Part shown: positions 16,787 through 24,984 of the stretch, piece by piece
Layout of the letters: every line of letters begins with the position of its first letter
Numbering within the stretch: position 1 is the first letter of the stretch
Origin: Oscillatoria sp. FACHB-1407
Lineage (GTDB): Bacteria > Cyanobacteriota > Cyanobacteriia > Elainellales > Elainellaceae
NCBI RefSeq assembly: GCF_014697545.1
Contig: NZ_JACJSA010000015.1
Span: 124,001 to 188,000 of the forward strand
Reading direction: 5' to 3'
Length of the DNA stretch: 64,000 nt
Position numbers and translations under genes: made by a program
Notes under the pieces: generated by a model
The model's database searches: none
What the model was told of the DNA's origin: nothing
The model's input: the letters and a program-made list of their open reading frames with translations, nothing else

Positions 16787-17386
16787 GTGAATATCTCAGT
16801 CCTGGTTCAAACCTTTGTCGCTGTATTTGTTTTGGCAGATGCTCTGGGTAATGCTCCTATTGTGGTGTTATTGACAAAGGGCATGGAGGCAGACCAACGC
16901 AATAATGTAATCGACCGTGCAACCCTGGTGGCGACAGCGGTTTTGCTGGTGTTTGCTTTTGCAGGTCAAGCTCTGTTGGACTACTTGCACATCAGCATGG
17001 GATCGCTGCGAGTGGCAGGGGGATTGCTGTTGTTATTGATTGCGCTGGATATGTTGCAGGGCAATCTAGAAACTCCCATTGTCGAGCAAAACCGGGATGT
17101 TGCGATTACCCCACTCGCGTTGCCCCTTTTAGCCGGACCCGGAACTCTGACAACGGTCATGTTGCTAATGGCAGAATCTCCAGAAGCTCAGGTCAGCGTG
17201 GCGATCGGCATTTTATCCGCTATGCTCGTCACCTGGATCATCGTGCGTCAAGCCAGTCAGATCGACAAGTTAATCGGTGAGGAGGGAGCCATTATTGCCA
17301 CGCAGTTGTTGGGATTTCTGTTAGCGGCTCTTGCGGTTGAAATTGGCAGTGAAGGGATTCGGGAGTTGTTTTTGACGGTGACTTAA
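16787..17386 (+). CDS. MarC-family integral membrane protein
   Basis: About 199 residues with six predicted membrane helices. Family marks: the N-terminal FVLADALGNAPIVVLLTKGM, AGGLLLLLIALDML in the middle, and ALPLLAGPGTLTTVMLL, which repeats the first half in the inverted-duplicate manner of the MarC/NAAT family. The biochemical role is unsettled: some members transport small neutral amino acids, and E. coli MarC was once wrongly linked to multidrug resistance. Start is uncertain: the frame is open from a TTG at 16742, but the GTG at 16787 gives a more typical N-terminus. It is not clearly operonic with the upstream ABC gene, which ends 130-180 bases away with a repeat between. Confidence 0.88.
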   Translation: MNISVLVQTFVAVFVLADALGNAPIVVLLTKGMEADQRNNVIDRATLVATAVLLVFAFAGQALLDYLHISMGSLRVAGGLLLLLIALDMLQGNLETPIVEQNRDVAITPLALPLLAGPGTLTTVMLLMAESPEAQVSVAIGILSAMLVTWIIVRQASQIDKLIGEEGAIIATQLLGFLLAALAVEIGSEGIRELFLTVT

Positions 17387-17495
17387 AGGGTCAATAGTCT
17401 AAAGTCCCTCTTAAAAGGGGAAGTGAGGGGTATCGTGCAGAAGATTAGCATCTCAACCGAGATCTGTGTACACGGTAACTCTTTTAAGGGAGCTA

Positions 17496-17575
17496 AGTAC
17501 AATTCGTCGTAAATAGGGGTGGGAATTCGGGGTGAAGGGGTGGAACCCCTTTCAAAACTTATTTTTTGCTGTACT
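17496..17575. repeat. GC-rich palindromic element, family C (short copy)
   Basis: Bounded by AGTAC and GTACT. Starts AGTACAATTCGTCGTAAAT, contains GGGTGGAACCCCT and ends TTATTTTTTGCTGTACT. The left half matches copies at 30680 and 57764-57999 and the right half matches 20968-21076, so it is a hybrid or internally deleted form. It is the main content of the 328-bp gap before mnmE. Confidence 0.75.
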
Positions 17576-17714
17576 AGTGTGAGTTGAAACCATTTTCATT
17601 CTTCGATTTCTTCTACACTCTGTAACGTGTTAAGTATGGGGAACGTGACTGTCGTTGGTAGTTGCAATTAGCAATCGACAATTAATTCTTTCCCGTTTTG
17701 CCATTCTGCCCCTT

Positions 17715-19127
17715 TTATTTACCAATACAAAATCGGCTAAAGATGCGATCGAGCACCGATTCTGTGACTTCTTCTCCAGTGATTTCGCCTAACGCTTGAA
17801 TGGCACTCCGCAAATCAATTGTCCAAAAATCGAGGGGAAGTTGGTTGGCGATCGCCTCTTGCACCTGATACAAAGCGGCTTTGGCACGAGTTAATGCAGC
17901 GGATTGACGTTGGTTGATTGCAACATCAAGGTTGGCGGCTTGCAGAGTTCCCGTTTGAACGGTTGCTAAAATTGCTTGCTCTAGTGCATCAATTCCCTGG
18001 TTCTGAGAAGCAGCAGTTTGAACGACCTGGGCGATTACTCCGAAGGGGGGACTGCTTCGCATCGCGTCAGGGTAGCTCGGTAACGATTTCTCATTTCCTA
18101 ACAAATCCACCTTATTAATCACAAGAATCAACGGACGATGGTTTACCTGGTCGTAAATCATCTGGTCATCATCTGTCCATCCCGCTTGAGCATCGATGGT
18201 GAGCAACACCAGATCGGCAGATTGAGCCACTTGACGCGATCGCTCTACTCCAATGCGCTCCACCTGATCGGTTGCCTCGCGAATGCCTGCGGTATCTAAC
18301 ACTTGAATGGGAATGCCACCCACCACTAATTGCGATTCCACCACGTCGCGAGTGGTTCCCGGCAGGTCAGTGACAATGGCGCGATCGCTGCGGCTCCAGG
18401 CATTGAGTAAGCTCGACTTGCCAACATTTGGGCGACCCACGATCGCCACCTTTAGCCCCGTCCGCAACAGTTCTCCGCGATCGGCAGTGGCTAAGATGTG
18501 TTCAACTGTAGCCAAAACTTGCGTGAGTTGAGCTTTAGTCTCGGCTTCATCCAGTGGTGGCAGGTCTTCCTCAAAATCAATCCGGGCTTCGATCTCCGCC
18601 AAGATATCCAGACAAGTTGCCCGTAGTTGTCGAATCGGTTGTGCCAGTTTGCCTTGAAGCCCTGCTAATGCAGTTTGAGCCGCCTGGGGCGATCGCGCTC
18701 CCACCAGATCGGCAATGCTTTCTGCTTGAGTCAGGTCAATTCGTCCATTCAAAAAGGCTCGCAGGGTAAATTCCCCCGGTTCCGCCAGTCGTGCTCCTTG
18801 CTCCAGACACAACTGCAACACCTGCTGCACCGCCATGATTCCCCCATGACAGTGAAACTCCACGACATCTTCTCGCGTGTAGGATCGTGGTGCCAACATC
18901 AACAGCAGCAACGCTTCATCCACAACTTGATGACTCTGAGGATGGTGTACCTGACCGTAGAGAATGCGATGACTTTCCCAGGGTTGCTGGCCGGGTGCAT
19001 GAAAGAGTTGGTGGGCGATCGCAACTGCCGTTGATCCAGATAGGCGCACGATTCCCACGCTGCCTTGTTGCGGCACAATAGCAGTGGCAATAGCGGCGAT
19101 CGTTTCTCCCTGTAAAATCTTGGTCAT
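17715..19127 (-). CDS. mnmE: tRNA modification GTPase MnmE (TrmE)
   Basis: 470 residues. With MnmG it installs the carboxymethylaminomethyl group at U34 of certain tRNAs. The N-terminal folate-binding domain ([20 protein letters not shown] split over two motifs, [25 protein letters not shown]) leads to a helical region and an inserted Ras-like G domain: G1 [10 protein letters not shown]3 DTAGIRE, G4 NKVD. It ends with the diagnostic CIGK, whose Cys is needed for activity. Full length and intact. The start ATG at 19127 matches the family N-terminus ([15 protein letters not shown]). It is not next to mnmG or rnpA, as usual in cyanobacteria. Its upstream region begins the repeat-rich zone 19130-21300. 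Confidence 0.97.
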   Translation of the reverse strand: MTKILQGETIAAIATAIVPQQGSVGIVRLSGSTAVAIAHQLFHAPGQQPWESHRILYGQVHHPQSHQVVDEALLLLMLAPRSYTREDVVEFHCHGGIMAVQQVLQLCLEQGARLAEPGEFTLRAFLNGRIDLTQAESIADLVGARSPQAAQTALAGLQGKLAQPIRQLRATCLDILAEIEARIDFEEDLPPLDEAETKAQLTQVLATVEHILATADRGELLRTGLKVAIVGRPNVGKSSLLNAWSRSDRAIVTDLPGTTRDVVESQLVVGGIPIQVLDTAGIREATDQVERIGVERSRQVAQSADLVLLTIDAQAGWTDDDQMIYDQVNHRPLILVINKVDLLGNEKSLPSYPDAMRSSPPFGVIAQVVQTAASQNQGIDALEQAILATVQTGTLQAANLDVAINQRQSAALTRAKAALYQVQEAIANQLPLDFWTIDLRSAIQALGEITGEEVTESVLDRIFSRFCIGK

Positions 19128-19223
19128 TCCATTTACGATTACGCAACCCAGATCTCAATTTAACGTGATTGAGGAACAGATAACTTGCTAGTCCTTGGCG
19201 GCGGAAGTCTACCTATCCATTAA

Positions 19224-19243
19224 CAAGGGGCTTAAGCCCCTTG
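19224..19243. repeat. 20-bp perfect palindrome
   Basis: CAAGGGGCTTAAGCCCCTTG is self-complementary. Nearly the same arms (CAAGGGGC/GCCCCTTG) form the terminator at 62259-62284, so it may be a terminator-like unit, here without a T-run. It lies about 100 bases upstream of mnmE on the opposite side of its start. Confidence 0.7.
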
Positions 19244-19339
19244 CCTGAACTCCGTAACTTCCAAAGGTTAGTGAACTTACGCCTTGGTCTACTAGCTCTC
19301 TCAAGAGCTTCAATCCATGATTGAGATGTATCCCTCTTC

Positions 19340-19462
19340 TGTCACTCTCTTCGTCAACAAATCTCATACAAACCTCGTTTCCAAGCTCCTGCTTGGGAAT
19401 GGAGTGACGGAGGCTCTGCCTCCTAAAGCAACGGTTGGAGGCAGAGCCTCCATGCGTACATT
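19340..19462. repeat. Dispersed repeat, family G (copy 3, longest)
   Basis: Contains CTTCTGTCACTCTCTTCG, CGTTTCCAAGCTCCTGCTT, GGGAATGGAGTGACGGAGG and a strong hairpin GGAGGCAGAGCC/GGCTCTGCCTCC formed with the neighbouring inverted copy at about 19408-19452. Matches the copies at 14562-14652 and 16616-16712. The minus-strand frame over 19209-19562 is built from this repeat and is not accepted as a gene. Confidence 0.7.
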
Positions 19463-19564
19463 CCTGGCTAGAAGCTAGAAGGTTTTCGGAAAAATACTCT
19501 CCATCCAACGCGATTAAAGAGGGATAAACGTTAATCAGAATACGAACATTAGCGCACCTCAAAC

Positions 19565-19807
19565 ATGGCTTCCCTGACGCTAACCCTACGCCCCACGTTG
19601 GAACTGATGGATGATCCGTTTGAGCAGATTTGCCGTAGCAACCCAGAGTTGAGGCTAGAGCCTTCCAGAATTTACGTTAGTCCTAGAAGAATTATTAGAC
19701 CTATAAAATTTATTGATGACAGAGAGTATTTCATGGCGTTGCTGATTGAGGATATGAAATCGCGAGCAAGATGCTCGCACTCCCTTGTAATGATCCCGAT
19801 AGGGTGA
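19565..19807 (+). pseudogene. Uma2-family relic (N-terminal fragment)
   Basis: Encodes MASLTLTLRPTLELMDDPFE-QICRSNPELRLE, which matches the typical cyanobacterial Uma2 (DUF820) N-terminus up to residue about 32. The following family block (a glycine-rich loop after ELIIMPPTG-like sequence, then the catalytic domain) is missing; instead the frame runs through unrelated sequence and a dispersed repeat with GCGAGCAAGATGCTCGCA and GAGCGTCTCGCTCA, also seen at 50701-50740. Second decayed Uma2 in this window (see 3980-4374). Confidence 0.75.
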
Positions 19808-19894
19808 GCGTCTCGCTCACGTTGGGAATTTACGTATCATTTGTCATTTCAGCAACGCCTATTTCATGACCGTACAGCTTCAGTGCCCCCGTTT

Positions 19895-20146
19895 GTTAGT
19901 TCTGGAACCTCAATTGTTACTGCTGAGGTCTCAGTTATTAGTTTTGAGATCTTAGTTACTAGTTTTGAGGGCTGGTTTGTTATTCCTGAGGTCTTAGTTA
20001 CTAGTTTTGAGGACTCATTTGTTAGTTTTGAGGACTCATTTGTTAGTTTTAAGGACTCATTTGTTAGTTTTGAGGACTCGTTTGTTAGTTGTGAGGACTC
20101 GTTTATTAGTTTTGAGGACTCGTTTGTTATTCTTACGGTTGCCAAC
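19895..20146. repeat. 21-bp tandem repeat array, 11 exact-length units plus one degenerate
   Basis: Units of exactly 21 bases with consensus GTTAGTTTTGAGGACTCRTTT run from 19895 to 20125, and a twelfth diverged unit reaches 20146. The five left-hand units are much more diverged than the six on the right, as if growth occurs from the right. Because 21 is a multiple of three, both strands stay open: plus (from 19841) gives VSFEDSF repeats and minus (20175 back to 19864, GTG start) gives TNESSKL heptads. Neither has a convincing ribosome-binding site, and changes among units alter residues in both frames, so coding is unproven. There are no spacers, so it is not a CRISPR. Confidence 0.85.
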
Positions 20147-20310
20147 GTTAATTTCATGCCAAACCAACTAACCACCTCAACCAGTCAGTAAAACCACAGA
20201 CAGCCAACTAAACCCTTACGTTGATCATTTAACAAATCCATAAAATCACTCAACTCAAACCAAAAACTGATCAATAGAGTTAGAGAAGATCTTTAGCAAG
20301 GAGCATCTAC

Positions 20311-20745
20311 ATGCCTCTGCAAACTCGCGGTTCTACCGCCCTCGACAAAGCTCAACGTCGTCTTGCTCTATTCAAATCGATTCATGAGCATCTTGACCTC
20401 GGACACGGACTCACGAACGCAGCCTATAGCCGACAGATTGAAATCACCCGTGCTGCCCTTGAAGCTCACAACACACTTTTGTCGAATCTGGATGAATCAC
20501 GCAAAACCCTAGCTCAACTCGATGCAGCCCTTTCAGAATTGTCAGAGCGGATGCTCAGTGGAGTTGCTTCCATCTATGGCAGAAGTAGCATTGAGTATGC
20601 CAAAGCAGGGGGTTCTAGACGTAAGAGCAGTCGAGCAATCCCGACTTCTGTTCAAACAACATTTGCTCCCCAATCTACTCAAGCAACTACACCGACGGAA
20701 TCGACTAGTACCAACGGTAACAGTAAAGCCACATCCATGTCCTAA
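20311..20745 (+). CDS. Small conserved hypothetical protein with helical core
   Basis: 144 residues, with AAGGAG ten bases before the ATG, a strong sign of a real gene. Residues about 10-95 are predicted helical (LDKAQRRLALFKSIHEHLDL, LEAHNTLLSNLDESRKTLAQ, LDAALSELSERML) with leucine spacing fit for a coiled coil. The final 45 residues are Ser/Thr-rich and disordered. No signal peptide, membrane segment or catalytic motif. I do not recognise the family. It lies alone in the plasticity zone but uses codons like its neighbours. Confidence 0.75.
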   Translation: MPLQTRGSTALDKAQRRLALFKSIHEHLDLGHGLTNAAYSRQIEITRAALEAHNTLLSNLDESRKTLAQLDAALSELSERMLSGVASIYGRSSIEYAKAGGSRRKSSRAIPTSVQTTFAPQSTQATTPTESTSTNGNSKATSMS

Positions 20746-20940
20746 TTCATCTCATCGATTGCATCAAACTGATGAATATTAGAGAGCACGGCAATAGCTG
20801 TGCTTTTTTATTGGTTAACGTAACACCGAACCCAATACAGCTAACTCTCTTAAGTGCGATCGGAATAATGTTTGAGCCGAATCACGTCTCGCACCTGATC
20901 GAGCAATTTTTAGGGCGAGGTTGGTCTTCACTCATTATGG

Positions 20941-21253
20941 AAAATCGATCTAATTGGAATATTAGTTTACTAGTGTTGCGAACACAAAGTTCTTCAATGT
21001 AGGGGGTTTGGGGGCTTCGTCCCCAAGCAGGGGTTCCACCCCTTCACCCCTTTCAAAACTTATTTTTTGCTGTACTAGTATGCAAGCAAAGCTCATAGAA
21101 CCAGAAAAAATGCTAGACAAAATCAGCACATTTTCTGAATAGAGATTAATATGCCAGCATCCGAATCCACCTAATATCCCATTTTCCAAATAGAGTGAAA
21201 AAATCATCCTAATGGGTCTACGGGGGTATTAGGTTGCAAAAATCGATCTAATT
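20941..21253. repeat. Region bounded by a 15-bp direct repeat and holding a family C element
   Basis: AAAATCGATCTAATT occurs at 20941-20955 and again at 21239-21253. Between them is a family C palindromic element (about 20968-21076, bounded by TTACTAGTG and GTACTAGTA, with GGGGGCTTCGTCCCC and AGGGGTTCCACCCC inside) and 160 bases of A+T-rich DNA with no supported ORF. The direct repeats could mark an old insertion or deletion. The whole gap 20746-21307 has no gene. Confidence 0.6.
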
Positions 21254-21307
21254 AGACTGTTATGCAGTGGATACCTACTTGCAATTGGTGCTTTCGACCA
21301 GGGCTGA

Positions 21308-22690
21308 TCAAGTTGGTTTGATATTGTGGTTCAAGTGAAAGACGTTTTCCGGGTCATATTGAGCTTTGACTTTTGCGAGCCTTGCATAATTCTCCTGACC
21401 AAGACCCGCCACAACCCGATCCTGGCCCTCGTCGCCGATAAAGTTGAGGTAGACCGCACCGCTTTCCCAGGGTTTGAGATCAGCTCGAATATCGTGAGTC
21501 CACTGCCGAACATGCTGATCATCTGCCGCATCTTGATACAGACCGTAGGGATGAATCAGCCAGGGAGCCTGTCGCCAAGGCAATGGATAGTCGGCGCGCC
21601 CACGTCCTAATGCACCGCCTTGAGGTAAAAGAATATGCTGAGATGCTGAAGGCACAATCATGGTGTTGGCATGGGCACAGAATCGATCAATGGCTTCGTC
21701 TGGGAATGCATCGAGATACTCGACGGAACAATAGTTGCGGTAGCCGGGAGGATCGTCGAGCATACACTGGAGATCGGCATAGGGCATTTCTGAAATAAAC
21801 TCTCCCTGATGTCCCAGTGCCAGCATGGGGGCGGCAACCTGACGAGCTTCGGATAATGGGCCAGCATACGTAACGAGAACGACGAAGGCCAACCTGCCGA
21901 CTAGAGATTCGGGCACAAATTCCTCTGCGGGACCAGTCACAAAGAGGGCACCCCCACCGATTTCGTCGGGGGCTGATTCCATGAAATCTCGGTAGGTGCG
22001 AAGCACGTCTACCCCGGCTTCGGGGGGCCACACCAGCAACATCACGCTTACCGACGACAACTCGTATAACCGTAACGTAAATGACGTGGCGACTCCGAAG
22101 TTACCACCCCCACCGTGGAGTGCCCAGAAGAGTTCTGGGTGTTCGGTTTCGCTGGCACGAATAACATCACCATTAGCCGTTACAAGTTCGACGGAGAGGA
22201 GGTTGTCACAGGCAAGACCAAACTTGCGGTCAAGCCAACCACTGCCCCCTCCCAATATGTATCCACCCACTCCTGTTGTAGAGGCTCGTCCCCCCGTTGT
22301 CGCCAGCCTATAGGGTTCTGTACCCCGATCAAGGTGGCTCATAGTGGCCCCACCCCCAACCGTTACCGTGCGAGCCACTGGATCAACTGAGACGGAATGC
22401 ATTTGCCGCAGGTCGATGACAAGTCCGCCTTCGGTGAGTGCCTTACCCGCAACCCCATGTCCGCCCCCACGAACGGCAATCTCAAGGCCATGCTGACGGG
22501 CAAAGTGAATACTGCGGACGACATCATCTACGCCAGCACATTGAGCAATCAGGCTGGGATGGCGATCGATCATCGCGTTGAAGAGTTTCCGAGCCTCATC
22601 ATAGGTTGGGGCATCGGGCGTGATGATGTTGCCGATAAAGCCATCGCGCAGTTCCTTTAAGGCGACATCGTTGAGAGTGTGAGATGTCAT
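21308..22690 (-). CDS. FAD-dependent oxidoreductase (berberine bridge enzyme-like)
   Basis: 460 residues from the ATG at 22690, which has GGAGGA nine bases upstream; the longer frame from 22732 lacks such a site. The FAD-binding PCMH domain shows AVRGGGHGVAGKAL, where the His is the usual site of covalent 8-alpha-histidyl FAD, then VDLRQMHSVSVDP, GGGATMSHLD, GGRASTTGVGGYILGGGSGW and GGGGNFGVATSF. The C-terminal BBE motif (NFIGDEG, NYARLAKVKAQYDPENVFH) is complete. The usual second FAD link, a Cys in the loop before the C-terminal half, is not seen (YILGGGSGWLDR), so attachment may be single. Substrates in the family are sugars, alkaloids or phenolics. Probably transcribed with the upstream BTAD regulator gene (82-base gap). 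No signal peptide. Confidence 0.92.
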   Translation of the reverse strand: MTSHTLNDVALKELRDGFIGNIITPDAPTYDEARKLFNAMIDRHPSLIAQCAGVDDVVRSIHFARQHGLEIAVRGGGHGVAGKALTEGGLVIDLRQMHSVSVDPVARTVTVGGGATMSHLDRGTEPYRLATTGGRASTTGVGGYILGGGSGWLDRKFGLACDNLLSVELVTANGDVIRASETEHPELFWALHGGGGNFGVATSFTLRLYELSSVSVMLLVWPPEAGVDVLRTYRDFMESAPDEIGGGALFVTGPAEEFVPESLVGRLAFVVLVTYAGPLSEARQVAAPMLALGHQGEFISEMPYADLQCMLDDPPGYRNYCSVEYLDAFPDEAIDRFCAHANTMIVPSASQHILLPQGGALGRGRADYPLPWRQAPWLIHPYGLYQDAADDQHVRQWTHDIRADLKPWESGAVYLNFIGDEGQDRVVAGLGQENYARLAKVKAQYDPENVFHLNHNIKPT

Positions 22691-22771
22691 GGTACGGTTC
22701 CTCCTTGTGGGGCTGCTAACCCATCTCAACAATCATCAAAGATGGCCGTGTGAAGCAGCGTGTGAAACCTT

Positions 22772-24568
22772 TCAGAACTTAATCTGAGCGATGGTGCTGT
22801 GGAGAAAGGGGTTATCGATCGCAGTCGCCATGTCGTGAGCGGTCTCAAACGCACCTGGCTCACCGAGCCGAGCTTTGTGCAACAGTGCCCGAACGACAAG
22901 CTCCCGCATGCCACACCGGGCAGCAAGTGATTCGAGATCCGCAATCCAGCGAGGTGCCGCCTTCTGCCCCTGTGCGATCGCTACCCGACACAGCGCATCC
23001 AGCCCATAGGCCTCAATCCATCGATAGCTATCGGGGAGGCGTCGAGAGATGCGGGGTGCATCGATGAGCATCTGATAGCCCCGGCTGATTTGCCCCCGTG
23101 CGATGGCGACCAGCCCCAGTCCACGCATGGCGATGCTTTCTAAACACGGATCGTCGAGTTGTCGCCCCATAACAAAGGCACGTTCTAACTGGCTCGCGGC
23201 AGTGCCGAGATCACCCGTTAGCAGATGGACCTCAGCAAGAAGAGATTCGGGAAGGGGGGCTAGCGCCATCCAGCAAGCGTGGGCCTCCTGTAGTGCTCGT
23301 TCAAGCACTGACGTGGCCTCAGCAAATTCGCCCCGCAACAGGTGCAAGCGACCGACCCAGCAGCGGGCAAATACTAATGCCTCTGGGGACTCAGTGCGCT
23401 CAGCCCGTTGCACAGCGGAACGGAGTACTGCCAGGGCCTGGGAGTAACAGCCCTGATCGTTCAGACAGGCTCCTTCGATGCACTCAATCCAGGCCATTTC
23501 AGCGTCGTCTCCGGCGGCGAGGCGGGTGGCCTCACCCAAGAGTTCAAGGGCACGGTGATAACGCCCCCGCTCCAGGTCGGCGAAGGCCAGTTCTCGATAG
23601 GCGATCGCAGCGGTACGCTCATCCCCCACCTCAATGGCGCGCGAGACAGCTTCATGCAACGCCGCCCCGCCTTCCTCATCACTCCCCCGACCGACATGGA
23701 CAAGGGCGTGCCCCAGGGCCGCCAGGACCCGAGCTAAGAGTTGATGATTCTGTTCCTGGCGGGCCAGGGTTGCCGCTTCCCGTAGGGTTTGCAAGCCTTG
23801 GCTAATGGCCCCTGCTGCGATCGCAGCCTCCCCTGCCTCAAGCATGGCCTGTAGGGAATAAGGGCGTGTTTTAGATAGATTGATTGTAGGTTGGTGAATC
23901 GCCTCCTGTAGCACTGGGCTGGGTTCCGCACCCAACTCCTGCCGGAAAAGGTCAGTACAGTGCATCGCATGCTTAGCGGCTCCATCATAGTCCCCAGCCG
24001 TTCGAAGACATTGCACCAGCAGAATGTGGTGAGCCTCATCGAGCGGGTTGAGATCCACCAGCCGTGAGGCGCATTTGAGTGCGTCGTTGATGCGCCCTTC
24101 TGCTAAACAGGCTAAGGTCGCCTCATGCAGGATGGCCTCGGTAGCCCCGTTAAGGCGATGTCGTTCGCTGAACAGCCATAGCTCGAATGCAGCACTGCCT
24201 GAAACACTGACACCCGCCAAAAGATCCTGACCCAACCCCCGCAGCTCAAGTGCCTCATCCCAGCGTCCTCGACAAACTAAATCGACATCTACCACAGCGG
24301 TAGAGGGCAGGATCATCACCAGCGGATCGCCAGACAGCTGACAGCCTGAGCCCAGCACACGGCGCAGATCGGACAAGCTCCAACGCAAGGCACCGAGTGG
24401 ATCATCTGCTGCCGGAAACAACAATTCTGCTAATCGTTCACGCGAAATTGGCTGGTTCGCTAGCAACAAATACGCGAGCAGACACCAACTTTTGCGCCCC
24501 CTTGGCTGCCGATTCACAGCGTCGCGCACTACCCGTGGGTATCCAAGTAACTCAATGCTCAAGGTCAT
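22772..24568 (-). CDS. SARP-like transcriptional regulator with BTAD domain and TPR tail
   Basis: 598 residues from the ATG at 24568, which begins MTLSIELLGYPRV, the first strand of the winged-helix domain; six extra residues are possible upstream. The winged helix covers about 1-85 (CLLAYLLLANQPISRERLAE-LLFP, then ALRWSLSDLRRVLG). The bacterial transcriptional activation domain (about 90-235) has LNPLDEAHHILLVQCLRTAG and FRQELGAEPSPVL. From 245 onward are repeated TPR-like helix pairs. No P-loop NTPase lies between, unlike large STAND regulators. SARP/BTAD regulators activate nearby genes in Actinobacteria and Chloroflexi; here the likely target is the FAD oxidoreductase downstream. HIP1 sites are sparser here than in neighbouring genes, a hint of transfer. 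Confidence 0.9.
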   Translation of the reverse strand: MTLSIELLGYPRVVRDAVNRQPRGRKSWCLLAYLLLANQPISRERLAELLFPAADDPLGALRWSLSDLRRVLGSGCQLSGDPLVMILPSTAVVDVDLVCRGRWDEALELRGLGQDLLAGVSVSGSAAFELWLFSERHRLNGATEAILHEATLACLAEGRINDALKCASRLVDLNPLDEAHHILLVQCLRTAGDYDGAAKHAMHCTDLFRQELGAEPSPVLQEAIHQPTINLSKTRPYSLQAMLEAGEAAIAAGAISQGLQTLREAATLARQEQNHQLLARVLAALGHALVHVGRGSDEEGGAALHEAVSRAIEVGDERTAAIAYRELAFADLERGRYHRALELLGEATRLAAGDDAEMAWIECIEGACLNDQGCYSQALAVLRSAVQRAERTESPEALVFARCWVGRLHLLRGEFAEATSVLERALQEAHACWMALAPLPESLLAEVHLLTGDLGTAASQLERAFVMGRQLDDPCLESIAMRGLGLVAIARGQISRGYQMLIDAPRISRRLPDSYRWIEAYGLDALCRVAIAQGQKAAPRWIADLESLAARCGMRELVVRALLHKARLGEPGAFETAHDMATAIDNPFLHSTIAQIKF

Positions 24569-24586
24569 ACCCAGATTTTCCCACAA

Positions 24587-24984
24587 GCCGCAGGCAAACT
24601 ATAAATCGCAACAACTATCTACTCAACTGCATACCACCCTGCTGGAGCGGACTGGCAAAAGCCCTGGGTCAGGTTGCAACGGTTATTTGCAACCGCTCAA
24701 CTGGAACGTGTGCGATTCGTTCATCCTAAATGGATAGCAATATTCAGGGACGGATGGCGAGGGTAGAACCTCGACAACTGAAGATCGACACGAAGCCGCA
24801 TAGATGAAACGGTAGTGTTTCAGATCTGTTGCCACTAACCCCCGGCTGTCGCCGTCCCCCTTGGTAAGGGGGACTACAGGGGGTCTTACAGAGGTTATCA
24901 ACAGGTTTGGAACACCACCTGGGTTTCTCTTGCAGCTGTTCCACCTCATCAGGGCAATGCTTAATGGCGTCAACAAGCCATCCG
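24587..24984. other. Gap between BTAD regulator and cimA
   Basis: About 400 bases. Holds a C/G-rich repeat block (GTCCCCCTTGGTAAGGGGG, near 24855-24880, a self-complementary hairpin) that is a typical cyanobacterial dispersed sequence. Minus-strand frames here, including one that overlaps the cimA 3' end, run through this repeat and are not supported as genes. Promoter for the BTAD gene is expected near 24570-24700. Confidence 0.45.

Noticed and set aside
19209-19562. 117-residue minus-strand ORF, possible transposase fragment
   Set aside because: Made of the family G repeat and a palindrome; no transposase motif could be seen.
19895-20146. CRISPR array
   Set aside because: Units follow each other without spacers and no cas genes are near; it is a plain tandem repeat.
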